Shown here piece after piece: positions 51,032 through 59,306 of a stretch of 64,000 nt of DNA (position 1 is the first letter of the stretch; every line of letters begins with the position of its first letter). This stretch comes from Candidatus Obscuribacter phosphatis (GTDB taxonomy: Bacteria; Cyanobacteriota; Vampirovibrionia; Obscuribacterales; Obscuribacteraceae). The notes under the pieces were generated by a model. That model did no database searches. It was not told the DNA's origin and saw only the letters and a list, made by a program, of their open reading frames with translations. Made by a program: the position numbers and the translations under genes. The stretch covers positions 2,496,529 through 2,560,528 of the forward strand of contig MOYA01000001.1 of the NCBI GenBank assembly GCA_001899315.1. Direction: 5' to 3'.

Positions 51032-51113
51032 GAGCCCGCAACAGTTGACATCTCTCAATGCTTCTTGGGGCTGGGCTATGGTATCCTAAGAAATCCGACA
51101 CCATCGGCACCCA

Positions 51114-51193
51114 GGGCGAGTGGCGAAATTGGCAGACGCGCTAGACTTAGGATCTAGTCCGCAAGGGTGGAGGTTCAAGTCCTCTCTCGCCCA
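51114..51193 (+). tRNA. tRNA-Leu (anticodon TAG)
   Basis: The acceptor GGGCGAG (51114-51120) pairs with CTCGCCC (51186-51192); the anticodon stem-loop CTAGA-CTTAGGA-TCTAG holds TAG; a variable arm (CGCAAGGG) follows; the T-arm is GGAGG-TTCAAGT-CCTCT. Discriminator A. No CCA is encoded. It reads CTA and CTG/CTN codons. Confidence 0.96.
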
Positions 51194-51203
51194 GATTTTT
51201 TAG

Positions 51204-51231
51204 AAACCGCCGCAAGGCGGTTTTTGTTTTT
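51204..51231 (+). terminator. Rho-independent terminator after tRNA-Leu
   Basis: AAACCGCC (51204-51211) pairs with GGCGGTTT (51216-51223) around a GCAA loop, followed by a T-rich run to 51231. It lies 10 nt after the tRNA. Confidence 0.9.
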
Positions 51232-51576
51232 GTCGGTGCGAAGTTTCAAGGGTGGTTTGCGGAGCGCCATCAAATTGACTTACGAAAGACTTTAGAGTAC
51301 TGCGACGATACAGAAGGAATGAGAAAGAAGTTACGTTGGGGAAAATCAGCAATTGTAGCCTCGCTCAGCACAGCCGCATAACAGAGAAACCGGAAACGGA
51401 AAGGGTTCTAAGCTGCTCTAGGATTTAGATAGACTGGGCACAGCTCCTTGAAAAAAATCGGTGATACCGTAAACGGTGGCTCCAAAGAGAGACGAAGTCT
51501 GTACTGCCTGTTCTTAAATTACAGGACTAATTTAAGCCGCTGATTCAGCAACTCAGCCATCAATTGACCAATCCAG
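51232..51576. other. Intergenic region after tRNA-Leu
   Basis: About 345 nt without a believable gene. A 20-codon frame at 51319-51381 starts MRKKLRWGKSAIVASLSTAA and stops, like the start of a signal peptide cut short, but its ribosome site is too close to the ATG. I see no repeat of the tRNA 3' end and no integrase. Confidence 0.5.
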
Positions 51577-51606
51577 TTGCCATTTTCGAATATTTCGATT
51601 ATAATC
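51577..51606 (+). promoter_or_regulatory. Sigma-70 promoter with palindromic operator
   Basis: TTGCCA (51577-51582) and TATAAT (51600-51605) are spaced by exactly 17 nt. The -10 lies inside the perfect 10-bp palindrome GATTATAATC (51597-51606), so a bound dimer would block RNA polymerase. It is 36 nt before the start of the antitoxin gene and is most likely the autoregulated toxin-antitoxin promoter. Confidence 0.75.
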
Positions 51607-51641
51607 TATAATTGCGATTAGCTCCCAGCGGGTTCCAATAC

Positions 51642-52088
51642 ATGGCTCAGTTACATACAGTAAGAGAACCGATATATGCCGAAAGAGACCAGGCGGCAGC
51701 CGTGCAGGCTTTTGGCAAAGCACTGAATGCCATCAAGAAGGCTCGCCTGGTTGGACCAGAGGGGCAAGAAATCCCAATACCTGAGCCGCTTTATCGTGTT
51801 CTGGAGCAAGTTATTCCTCTTCTAACAGCCGAAATGGCCGTCTCAATCGTTCCAGTTGGACATTTGCTCACAACACAAGAAGCTGCAGATTTGCTCAATG
51901 TATCCCGACCTCATCTAATCAAACTTCTAGAAGAGGGGTCCATCAGTTTTGAGCGCGTAGGCACACATCGACGCATTCGCTTCGAAGATCTGATGGAGTA
52001 TAAACACAAGCGAGACAAGGAGCGTCGAAAAGCGCTAAGGAAACTTACGGAGATGGCACAAGAAGCCGGCCTTTACGATGAGGAATAA
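51642..52088 (+). CDS. Antitoxin-type excisionase-family HTH protein
   Basis: A 148-residue protein. The C-terminal half has the MerR/excisionase-type helix-turn-helix (LTTQEAADLLNVSRPHLIKLLEEGSISFERVGTH then RRIRFEDLMEY, about 80-130). The N-terminal part (TVREPIYAERDQAAAVQAFGKAL) is a helical region as seen in antitoxins paired with PIN toxins. It probably binds its own promoter palindrome and neutralises the PIN protein encoded 5 nt downstream. I chose ATG at 51642; a TTG at 51612 would add ten residues. Confidence 0.85.
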   Translation: MAQLHTVREPIYAERDQAAAVQAFGKALNAIKKARLVGPEGQEIPIPEPLYRVLEQVIPLLTAEMAVSIVPVGHLLTTQEAADLLNVSRPHLIKLLEEGSISFERVGTHRRIRFEDLMEYKHKRDKERRKALRKLTEMAQEAGLYDEE

Positions 52089-52093
52089 ATCGC

Positions 52094-52639
52094 TTGGCAG
52101 TTTTTCCAGCCGTTCTTGACGCATCCGTTCTCTTCAATCGCCCCGTAACAGATACACTGTTGCGGGCTGTCGAGTATGGACTCTATCGCGTTCATTGGTC
52201 ACAGCTTATCCTTGATGAGACGACAAAAAACCTCATCAAACGAAGGAGAATGAATGAAGCTCAAGCAGTCCATCTACAAGAAGAGCTATCGAAAGCATTT
52301 CCCGAAGCGATGGTATCTGTGCCCGACAAACTAATAGAGCAAATGACAAATGATCTAGGCGATCGCCATGTCACGGCCGCGGCCGTAGTGGCTCAGGCGC
52401 AAGTGATAGTCACCTTCAACTTAGACCACTTCAAATCGAAAGATCTTGAACCTTGGAATTTAGAAGCTCAGCATCCAGATGTGTTTCTATCGCATTTATT
52501 CGACTTAGCGCCTCAACTCTTCCTCCAAATAATCAAAGAGCAATCAGAGGATTTGACTGACTTGAGTGTGCCTGATCTTCTAAAGAAGCTTGAATCTCAT
52601 GTACCGAATTTTGCTTCCCAGATTCGCACGCTCGAATAA
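52094..52639 (+). CDS. PIN-domain toxin (PIN_3-like ribonuclease)
   Basis: A 181-residue protein with a PIN domain: VLDASVLFN carries the first catalytic Asp, ILDETTKNL the second acidic position, and DRHVTAAAVVAQAQVIVTFNLDHF the third and fourth acidic residues. PIN toxins are Mg-dependent RNases that cut tRNA or mRNA. A C-terminal helical extension (about 135-181) is typical of this PIN_3 group. The start is TTG, 5 nt after the antitoxin stop. With the HTH gene it forms a complete toxin-antitoxin pair. Confidence 0.88.
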   Translation: MAVFPAVLDASVLFNRPVTDTLLRAVEYGLYRVHWSQLILDETTKNLIKRRRMNEAQAVHLQEELSKAFPEAMVSVPDKLIEQMTNDLGDRHVTAAAVVAQAQVIVTFNLDHFKSKDLEPWNLEAQHPDVFLSHLFDLAPQLFLQIIKEQSEDLTDLSVPDLLKKLESHVPNFASQIRTLE

Positions 52640-52686
52640 ACGTAGCCGAATTCAGTCAAGCAATTTTATGCGCAAGTCTTCAAGCC

Positions 52687-53307
52687 CTAGTCTTCCGGCA
52701 AAAGCCAGTCCCACTCCGGAACAAATTGACGAACGAACTCAGCAGGAATAGTCCTATCCTTGCTGAATCGCTTATCTGTAGACCGCTCCAGATTTCCGCC
52801 TGAGCGCCAAAGTTGTGCCGCGCAATCGGCTGTTTCTTCAGGATAATCCTCTGCGTACTCCTCAATCTCAGAAAAGTTATCACCATGCTTAAGACGATAA
52901 AGCGCCAAAATAATAGCTTCACACAGGTTAAGTGCATTCTGCTCATCTTGCTCGCGACATAGCTCTTCCAAGCGCTCAAAATATGGCTCCATTACCTCAG
53001 ACAAAACCTCTGCAGCGCCCTCATCTGGCTCTCGGTATCCTCGCCATGTTCGACCAGAGTTAATGTAGACATCGCCTTCACTGATCTGATTCAGTGCGGT
53101 TTCAATCTCTTCGGCCAGGTCCTCCATTCGAGGGCTCTTGATCGCCGCATTCACCAATGCGGCAGCAACAGGCTTCAACTCCGGTTGTTGCTCGAGAAGA
53201 TCCTGAAGCACTCTTCGCGCCACTATCGGATTAAGTTGTGAGAGATCGAGATCTTTCTTCTGGCTCTTTGGATTCTTCGGGCTCTTTAGGTTATTAGATT
53301 TTGCCAT
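52687..53307 (-). CDS. Hypothetical acidic protein
   Basis: A 206-residue soluble protein that I do not recognise. The first 20 residues are Lys/Ser/Asn-rich; the rest is strongly helical and acidic (LAEEIETALNQISEG, LSEVMEPYFERLEELCREQDEQNA, EIEEYAEDYPEETADC). It ends in FVPEWDWLLPED. It lies 46 nt after the DUF6880-like gene on the same strand, and the two may work together. Confidence 0.65.
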   Translation of the reverse strand: MAKSNNLKSPKNPKSQKKDLDLSQLNPIVARRVLQDLLEQQPELKPVAAALVNAAIKSPRMEDLAEEIETALNQISEGDVYINSGRTWRGYREPDEGAAEVLSEVMEPYFERLEELCREQDEQNALNLCEAIILALYRLKHGDNFSEIEEYAEDYPEETADCAAQLWRSGGNLERSTDKRFSKDRTIPAEFVRQFVPEWDWLLPED

Positions 53308-53353
53308 TTGAGTAATTCCACCATTTCAGCCTGCAGAAACTTATAGAGTCAAA

Positions 53354-53914
53354 TCACGAAATCTTTGACTTATATACAGCCAGACCTTCCTTACCGAGCA
53401 CTTCAGCATATCCGGCGGGAGGTCCGTCGAAGAAACCCCACTCGGTTACTTTTGCCAACTCAGCCAGTCGAGCCCCTAGTATAGATGGATCCGGCTCAAG
53501 ATCTCGGCAGGCTTGCAGGTGTAATTCGCGAAATTCATCAACTAGATATTCGAGTTCACACTCGTCCTGGAGTTCAAATATGCTGTCTAACTTGACCAGC
53601 GCGTATTCTGCTATCTCCATCACGTCCGTCAAATTCCTCGGCAGCATATCGGTAAGTGCATCTAAAACGATATCAAATCCAGCAGAGGGAAGTTGAGAGT
53701 CCCAGCTTCCAGGGCCGTGGTCAACAATCTCCTCGACAGCTTTATCAAGCTGTTTCGTGAACTTTCTTGCTAAATCAATACCACCGTCATGTTCTGCCGC
53801 TAGGCTTAGCAAGAGCCGCTCAGTATTTGTGTTATCGGCAACACACAATTGGAACAATTGGTCAACCAACCAATCCTTACTTTTTCTTTTTAATTTTTGC
53901 TTTAAGTTCTTCAT
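53354..53914 (-). CDS. DUF6880-like protein
   Basis: A 186-residue cytoplasmic protein, probably all helical. SKDWLVDQLFQLCVADNTNTERLLL near the start and TEWGFFDGPPAGYAEVLGKEGLAVYKSKI at the end are the pattern I remember for DUF6880, a domain often fused to or next to SWIM zinc fingers, with no known activity. I prefer the ATG at 53914 because the family begins with a Lys-rich helix there; an ATG at 54007 would add 31 residues. It is followed at 46 nt by the acidic protein gene. Confidence 0.6.
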   Translation of the reverse strand: MKNLKQKLKRKSKDWLVDQLFQLCVADNTNTERLLLSLAAEHDGGIDLARKFTKQLDKAVEEIVDHGPGSWDSQLPSAGFDIVLDALTDMLPRNLTDVMEIAEYALVKLDSIFELQDECELEYLVDEFRELHLQACRDLEPDPSILGARLAELAKVTEWGFFDGPPAGYAEVLGKEGLAVYKSKIS

Positions 53915-54016
53915 CACATTTCGCCCTAGACGCCCAAGCCAGCAATCGCGATTTCCATCCCCCACCACTAATGTTGCAAAAACTTTTCTCACGTCATCTT
54001 CAAGCATTACTAGAAT

Positions 54017-55702
54017 TTAGAAGTTTTCGCCCTGTAAAACCATCTGCACTGCTGCCGCCTCTGTCTTTTGGTTACTTGCTTCATAAGCATTACGAAGATT
54101 CTCAAGAATCTGCTTGCGCAATTCTACTGGAGTCTGTTTGTTCATCAACTCTCGCCCACGACTCAGGAACTTAATCGCCTCAGCGACTCGCCCCGTTTTC
54201 ATTGCGACGCGACCTGCATTATTTGCAGTCCTGCAGATGTTTTGTCGAACTCCATCATCACTTGATCTATACTTGAAAGCATCGTTGTAGAACGAAAAAG
54301 CTTGATCCCATAGATTGAACCTTTCCAGATCCTTTGCCGCTTTCAACTGAGAATCTATGTTTGTAACAAGATATCGAAGTGTGTCCTCATCTTTCTTGAT
54401 TTGAGCACTAGCAGATGCAATCTTTGCTCTCGCCGCATCAACTTTCGGCTTCGCGGCATCAGCCTTTGCGATTCGTTCTGATTCACTCTGTGTGGCAAGA
54501 ACTATCTTCTTCATTGCTGCAATGTCTTCGGCAGCTAGTGAGTCCAGCAATGGATCGTGCACTTGAAAGTACATAATCGACCTTTCCTGAGGCGAATGGT
54601 CTAAGCCAAGTGCGTGCCCAATCTCATGCAGTGCCACATTTCGCAGAAACTTGCCTCTAAATCCAGAGCCGTTGGGAGCAGTCAACTTACCAGAAACAGT
54701 CAAGATTCTAATTCGGGCATGAACAATCGAGAAAGAACTTTCGCAGGTTGTCTGGCAAGCGCCAACAACATCTTTGGCTCTTAGCCCTAGTTTATCCGGG
54801 TGATCAACCCACTCACAGGTTATGTCGGCTTTTGTAGCCGAGTTGACATAGGTGAACTTGATGCGCTCCTTCATTGCCTTCTGCCACAACTGAAAAGCTG
54901 TCACTAACCAAACTCGGTCACCAGCGGTGTATCCCGGAATTTTCGAGCAATCTGAATCAGTCGGTATAAAGACCTTAAGCGGAAATCGAGCCTCGCGCCA
55001 GCGTGAGTATTTTTCAAGATGCTCTTCTTTCGCCTCAAAGAGCGCTTGCTCCAGAGTCTTTCTATTTTCAGAAAGAGCAACTTTCTCGCGCGCTAACCGT
55101 TCCAAGATTTCCTGCAACTCCTTCGGTGACAGCTCCCTAGGCTCAGGCAAAGAATCTTGCACCGGCGGATTTATTAATGAGTCGAGTGCTCTAATCCTTG
55201 ATTTAACTTGGTTTATGGAGTGGTAGTTTGGATAGTGATTCTCGACGCTGCGTAGTGATTCAAATGCCAGCCGAGGCGAGTTGAGTCGAGTTTGGATCAA
55301 TGCCCGAAGAACAAGCACATCGCAATTGTCAGCCGAAAGCGCTGAACTACTAGATGAGCATCCTGACAATCCCTTCGCTAGATATTCGCCGTCCTCCAGC
55401 GATAGGAGAAGTGGGTCTGCTGAAGCATTTCGCAAGGCATACACTAACCAGGTATCGGCCTCATCAAGGCGCCCCGCGCGCACTCTCTCGAATGCGCGTT
55501 GCAAAACTTGCCAAGTGAGCTTCGGATCTTTTTCGGAGGTTGTCTCTTCCATACCTACAGAACCAGACGGCGCCGCTCGAATAGATATGTTGTCAGCTAG
55601 AGCTTGTGAAGTTAAGCACTCTGACCGCAATATTAATGAAAGAAGCGCGCTCATCACCAAGAGACGCCTCAAACTGCTAGGCATGGCTGAATGGAGCAAC
55701 AT
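54017..55702 (-). CDS. Matrixin-like zinc metalloprotease with helical arms
   Basis: A 561-residue exported protein. The signal peptide has its core at LLVMSALLSLIL (the start may be the ATG at 55684). A TPR-like helical region (about 60-235) precedes a metzincin domain (about 240-400) with the zinc motif H359-E-I-G-H363-ALGLD-H369 and a Met-turn M377 in SIMYFQ, typical of family M10A. A coiled-coil and TPR-like tail (about 410-550) follows. It should cleave peptides or proteins outside the cytoplasm. It resembles the other matrixin gene at 60271-61452 in architecture. The next gene downstream starts about 100 nt on. Confidence 0.85.
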   Translation of the reverse strand: MLLHSAMPSSLRRLLVMSALLSLILRSECLTSQALADNISIRAAPSGSVGMEETTSEKDPKLTWQVLQRAFERVRAGRLDEADTWLVYALRNASADPLLLSLEDGEYLAKGLSGCSSSSSALSADNCDVLVLRALIQTRLNSPRLAFESLRSVENHYPNYHSINQVKSRIRALDSLINPPVQDSLPEPRELSPKELQEILERLAREKVALSENRKTLEQALFEAKEEHLEKYSRWREARFPLKVFIPTDSDCSKIPGYTAGDRVWLVTAFQLWQKAMKERIKFTYVNSATKADITCEWVDHPDKLGLRAKDVVGACQTTCESSFSIVHARIRILTVSGKLTAPNGSGFRGKFLRNVALHEIGHALGLDHSPQERSIMYFQVHDPLLDSLAAEDIAAMKKIVLATQSESERIAKADAAKPKVDAARAKIASASAQIKKDEDTLRYLVTNIDSQLKAAKDLERFNLWDQAFSFYNDAFKYRSSDDGVRQNICRTANNAGRVAMKTGRVAEAIKFLSRGRELMNKQTPVELRKQILENLRNAYEASNQKTEAAAVQMVLQGENF

Positions 55703-55968
55703 GAGAAAAGAAGACTGCCAATTGGATATACCTCTAGGTACTTGCCAAATTCATAGATGGGACAAACGAATTGGTTATTTTTAAAAGTACTGCAAACAAT
55801 AACGCCCGAAAAGGGGAACCCCATGGGACGTCCCGTGTATATCTTCTATCATGATTCGCAAATAAAGTCCAAATCCTCAAAAGCCAAAGCCCTTGCGACT
55901 CTTCAAACCTAAATTGTAGGCTGAAGCAAATGCGCCTATCCGTGGTCACACCACTACTAGCCTGCCTG

Positions 55969-56445
55969 CTACTCCTCAGGCGGAAACAGATAAACATCGA
56001 ACCAGCAATTCACCCGAAATCGCGCCAGCTCAGAAATAGTTTCCGCAGTCAAAGTCGGGCATGTATTGTCAGATTCAGCAAACCAGGCACAAACAATATC
56101 GGCGTCATAGCCCTCATGCTGAAGACGATGAATAACTGAAATACGGTGGGCAAGCTCGCCGAGAACAAAACGAATATGTTCGTTAGCATTAAGAGATCTG
56201 ATTTTGCCCTCAGAGCTAAGAATCCAAGCGCCCTTCGTGTAAGGGCTGTAAACTCGTCCAGACTTTCCGGACCGACGGTCGCCTTTCCGATGATAGTAAG
56301 TAGGGCTGAAGCCGAACTGCTCAGTAATCTGCTCGGGATCAAGATCTTCGTGAAAGAGCCGAAAACTGGCTTTCACTCGATAAGCCGAGGTCGCGATTGT
56401 CAGAGCACGCCTTGGTGCCGAAAATAAGTCATCGTAATTGCTCAT
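55969..56445 (-). CDS. DUF4279 protein
   Basis: A 158-residue protein. KASFRLFHEDLDPEQITEQFGFSPTYYHRKGDRR and GAWILSSEGKIRSLNANEHIRFVL, then ISELARFRVNCWFDVYLF, follow the DUF4279 pattern (a strand, LDPeeIt.. LG..Pt...kGd, W.ls). Such proteins occur in variable, accessory regions and sometimes as immunity proteins; here there is no toxin next to it, so no role is claimed. It is flanked by gaps of 266 and 444 nt. Confidence 0.82.
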   Translation of the reverse strand: MSNYDDLFSAPRRALTIATSAYRVKASFRLFHEDLDPEQITEQFGFSPTYYHRKGDRRSGKSGRVYSPYTKGAWILSSEGKIRSLNANEHIRFVLGELAHRISVIHRLQHEGYDADIVCAWFAESDNTCPTLTAETISELARFRVNCWFDVYLFPPEE

Positions 56446-56889
56446 TTTGTGTTAGTCCAATGCCAGCTATCTTATGCGTGGCTCGATGGCTGCGAACAGC
56501 TCAATTATGATCGATTACGATGGAAAGCTCAACAAAGTGTTTATCAACAAAGTGTTTAGTGGCTCAATTAATCTAACCGGCAAATCCAATCCACGAATAC
56601 CCAGCCGACGACCATCTCGAAATTGCCTTGCGGTCCTAAAAATGCCCGCCCACTATGCGACTATACCAAGCATCACACAACCAGCAAAGCTATGCGCCCT
56701 GGTAATCTGTTAGCATACTGACTGTTCCAGAAAATGATTCAAATCCGAATATAAATAACTCTCTTCTCACTCCATCGCAAATCCGCTCACGCAACTGCGT
56801 GAAAATAGGAATGGCAGCGCGTACTATAGGTTATTTAGTATGAGCACAAACCAATTCCCACTCACAAAGAATAGACAGGTAGGCACTCT
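56446..56889. other. Intergenic region, no gene accepted
   Basis: A 79-codon plus-strand frame (56474-56713) has no ribosome site and a composition unlike neighbours. An in-frame near-repeat (AACAAAGTGTTTA, at about 56528 and 56547) is inside it. No promoter or terminator stands out. The last part is the upstream region of the LRR gene. Confidence 0.5.
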
Positions 56890-58404
56890 ATGACCAACCA
56901 GATTGAGCCAGAAGAAGTAGAAAAGCTGTCGCCATACGACTGGAACATCTTCTCGATTACTCATATTTGTATTATTCCTGCGCGACATCAGCATAGCCGA
57001 GAGAATCCATTCCCCTGGGATGAATTTACCGAAATCGACAGAAACGTGAGGAAGAATGTCGTTCCAACTTTAATTGAAACGGGATTTTATGAACGAACCA
57101 AACTCTGCTCTTTCAACCTGAGTATTCAACTGACCTCTAGCTGGGACCAAAGAACCGAAGTAACCCTCCTTGGGGGGAGGGGAAAAGTGCTTAAGGCGAT
57201 TAGGCGAATACACTTTGAAGACTATTCGTTCATGGGTGAAGAAGAGCTTATTGCCTTTCATTCTGGCCTTGCAGCAGAGGCTATTCTTGCCGCATGCGAA
57301 AAATACAAGCTTGATGAAACGGCGGCTAGAAGGCTCACAGAAAAGTATCCAGTCGCAAAGATAGAGGTATTGCCCACAAGATTCGAGCCAACACTGCCTC
57401 TTGAGACACCAAAGGACAATAGCCTAGATTCGCCCCTTAGCAATACCGAGCTCGCATTCGAAACCCAATATAGCAGATACAGCTGGTGCGCATCGGCGCC
57501 TTTCACCCAGCAAGTTCTCGACAAGATAGGACCTGACACAGAAACAGTCTTTCTGCCAGCGGGTTTGTTTCCTGACGAAATGGTGAGCATAGCCAATGCT
57601 ATGTTGCGAGCGCCCAAAGCAACGCTCATTATCGAAGAATTTGATCATGATATTTTTCTGCCATCCGATCTCAACTTTCTCAAATACTTCATAAATCTCC
57701 GCCGCATCAGATTGGTATTCAACCTTTATTCAAATCTTGAAGGACTGAAACATTTATCTCCAGAAACCATTAGACTGGAGCTAATAATGAGAGATGAGAA
57801 ACCCGACCTGTCGCCGCTTTCTCATTTCAAAAGACTGCAAGCCCTATTGCTCGAAAAACACTACGAAGATCTCTCCAAGTTCTCTAACTTGCGCACACTG
57901 CGCGCACTAGCAATCATTTCGGATAGCTTCACTGACTTGCATACTCTCACAGGTCTCGAACAGTTACAGTCGCTCGCTCTGGTTGATTGCCGTGTCAAAA
58001 ATCTTAGCCCTCTCACAAAGATTGGGCGCCTGCAATTTCTGCAGTTAGATAAACTATCCCAACTAGCGTCGATTGACGAAATCGCCGAGCTCAAAGACCT
58101 TGAGTATCTGATTATAACAAACTTAAATAAGCTCGAAAAACTGCCTTCATTCAAGTCTTTGAAGAGGCTAAAGAAAGTCGCCCTATACAGCAATAAAAAC
58201 TTGGTAGATCTTGCGCCTCTGGCAGAAGCACCAAACCTAGAGCACCTATCAATTTACGACATGAAGAAAATCACGCAAGCCAATGTCGATTGTTTTAATT
58301 CCCACCCAACTCTTAAAATATTCGACTCTGACTGCAAAGATGTCAGCCTGCCCGACACAAAATGTCCAATCTGGCGCCGACCATTTGAATTCTCAAGTCT
58401 GTAA
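56890..58404 (+). CDS. Leucine-rich repeat protein
   Basis: A 504-residue protein without a signal peptide. The N-terminal 200 residues are unassigned (with WDEFTEIDRNVRKNVVPTLIETGFY). From about residue 235 there are at least eight leucine-rich repeats of about 21-23 residues of the type seen in bacterial internalins (LEYLIITNLNKLEKLPSF, LKKVALYSNKNLVDLAPLAEAPNLEHLSIYD). LRR domains bind protein partners. It is probably cytoplasmic. The start is ATG. The gene lies in the accessory stretch and converges with the BamE-like gene. Confidence 0.8.
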   Translation: MTNQIEPEEVEKLSPYDWNIFSITHICIIPARHQHSRENPFPWDEFTEIDRNVRKNVVPTLIETGFYERTKLCSFNLSIQLTSSWDQRTEVTLLGGRGKVLKAIRRIHFEDYSFMGEEELIAFHSGLAAEAILAACEKYKLDETAARRLTEKYPVAKIEVLPTRFEPTLPLETPKDNSLDSPLSNTELAFETQYSRYSWCASAPFTQQVLDKIGPDTETVFLPAGLFPDEMVSIANAMLRAPKATLIIEEFDHDIFLPSDLNFLKYFINLRRIRLVFNLYSNLEGLKHLSPETIRLELIMRDEKPDLSPLSHFKRLQALLLEKHYEDLSKFSNLRTLRALAIISDSFTDLHTLTGLEQLQSLALVDCRVKNLSPLTKIGRLQFLQLDKLSQLASIDEIAELKDLEYLIITNLNKLEKLPSFKSLKRLKKVALYSNKNLVDLAPLAEAPNLEHLSIYDMKKITQANVDCFNSHPTLKIFDSDCKDVSLPDTKCPIWRRPFEFSSL

Positions 58405-58502
58405 AGACAAAAGCAAGGCAGAATCAAGTATCTATGTTTCTAGCAAAACTATGTAGAACAAGCGCTATTTCCTTTGAGCAACAAAAAGGCAAGGCAAAGA
58501 CA

Positions 58503-59213
58503 CTATAGTCCACTACTCGGAAGCACTTTCGGCATTGTAGGCTTAGCACCGCCTGCCTTAGCTGCAGAATTACCTGAAATCGAAGTCTCCCAAGGACCGT
58601 AGAAATGTCTTCTACCCGCCGTTTTAACATGGCGCCAGCATACAAGGCGATCATGGTAGTAGCTAAGCTCTATCCAAGAATCACCAAACCCGCATGCCAC
58701 GATCATATTCCTATAGCAAGTTCGAAAATCTGGCTCCCCAAGGAAACTCTCAACAGAAGCTCGTGGCATACCTAACAAATTTACAGACTTCAAAAGGTAA
58801 GTAAACTGGTCATCACGCAAATTTGGGTACTTTAGCCATATCTCTTTCGAAAATTTTCGCGACTTAATTAACTTTAGCAAACGAGTACCCTCATCCACCT
58901 CCGCTTTAGATGTCCTGACACCACCAGTAGTGAAGTCCGCCTTCTCAGCGAGAATATAAACTCTACAACCATCAAGCTGGTCTTCATGAATTGGGGGTAC
59001 AGCCGTATTACCCTTATCAGAAGTAAGCCCAGGGCAATCAACGCCAGGTACACTCACGAGATCAAGATTGACGAAAACTGCAGGTTCATTTGCGATGGGC
59101 GAGGAAGGAAGAGGAGGCATAGCCAGACCGGGAGGACTTAAGAAGAAAGGAAGAATCAAACCTCCTAGGAAAACAATAGTGAGAAACGGTATCTTTCCAA
59201 AATGAGCAGACAT
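58503..59213 (-). CDS. Secreted protein with BamE/SmpA-like module
   Basis: A 236-residue exported protein. A hydrophobic segment (GKIPFLTIVFLGGLILPFFLS) starts it. The C-terminal part (from about 145) has LGMPRASVESFLGEPDFRTC and IVACGFGDSWIELSYYHDRLVCWRHV, close to the BamE/SmpA pattern (G.s...v...LGePd ... l...yd..rv). Four Cys here may form disulfides. I chose the ATG at 59213 because AGGTG lies 5 nt upstream; an ATG at 59234 would add 7 residues. The function is unknown. Confidence 0.65.
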   Translation of the reverse strand: MSAHFGKIPFLTIVFLGGLILPFFLSPPGLAMPPLPSSPIANEPAVFVNLDLVSVPGVDCPGLTSDKGNTAVPPIHEDQLDGCRVYILAEKADFTTGGVRTSKAEVDEGTRLLKLIKSRKFSKEIWLKYPNLRDDQFTYLLKSVNLLGMPRASVESFLGEPDFRTCYRNMIVACGFGDSWIELSYYHDRLVCWRHVKTAGRRHFYGPWETSISGNSAAKAGGAKPTMPKVLPSSGL

Positions 59214-59306
59214 CAAAACACCTAGGTTAAACACTCAGAAAAACAGACGCAAAAGCATCCTAACAGCATTAAGCTAAATTGAATTACTAAACTACAACCC
59301 TATCCT

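Noticed and set aside
51114-51193. Integration site with attL/attR at tRNA-Leu
   Set aside because: No second copy of the tRNA 3' end and no integrase or transposase gene is visible in the window.
51319-51381. 20-codon frame resembling the start of a signal peptide
   Set aside because: The SD-like AGAAGGA directly abuts the ATG, the frame stops at once, and no remainder is found in other frames; it may be a decayed gene start but cannot be supported.
56474-56713. 79-codon frame before the LRR gene
   Set aside because: No ribosome site, unlikely composition and no family pattern; chance frame.
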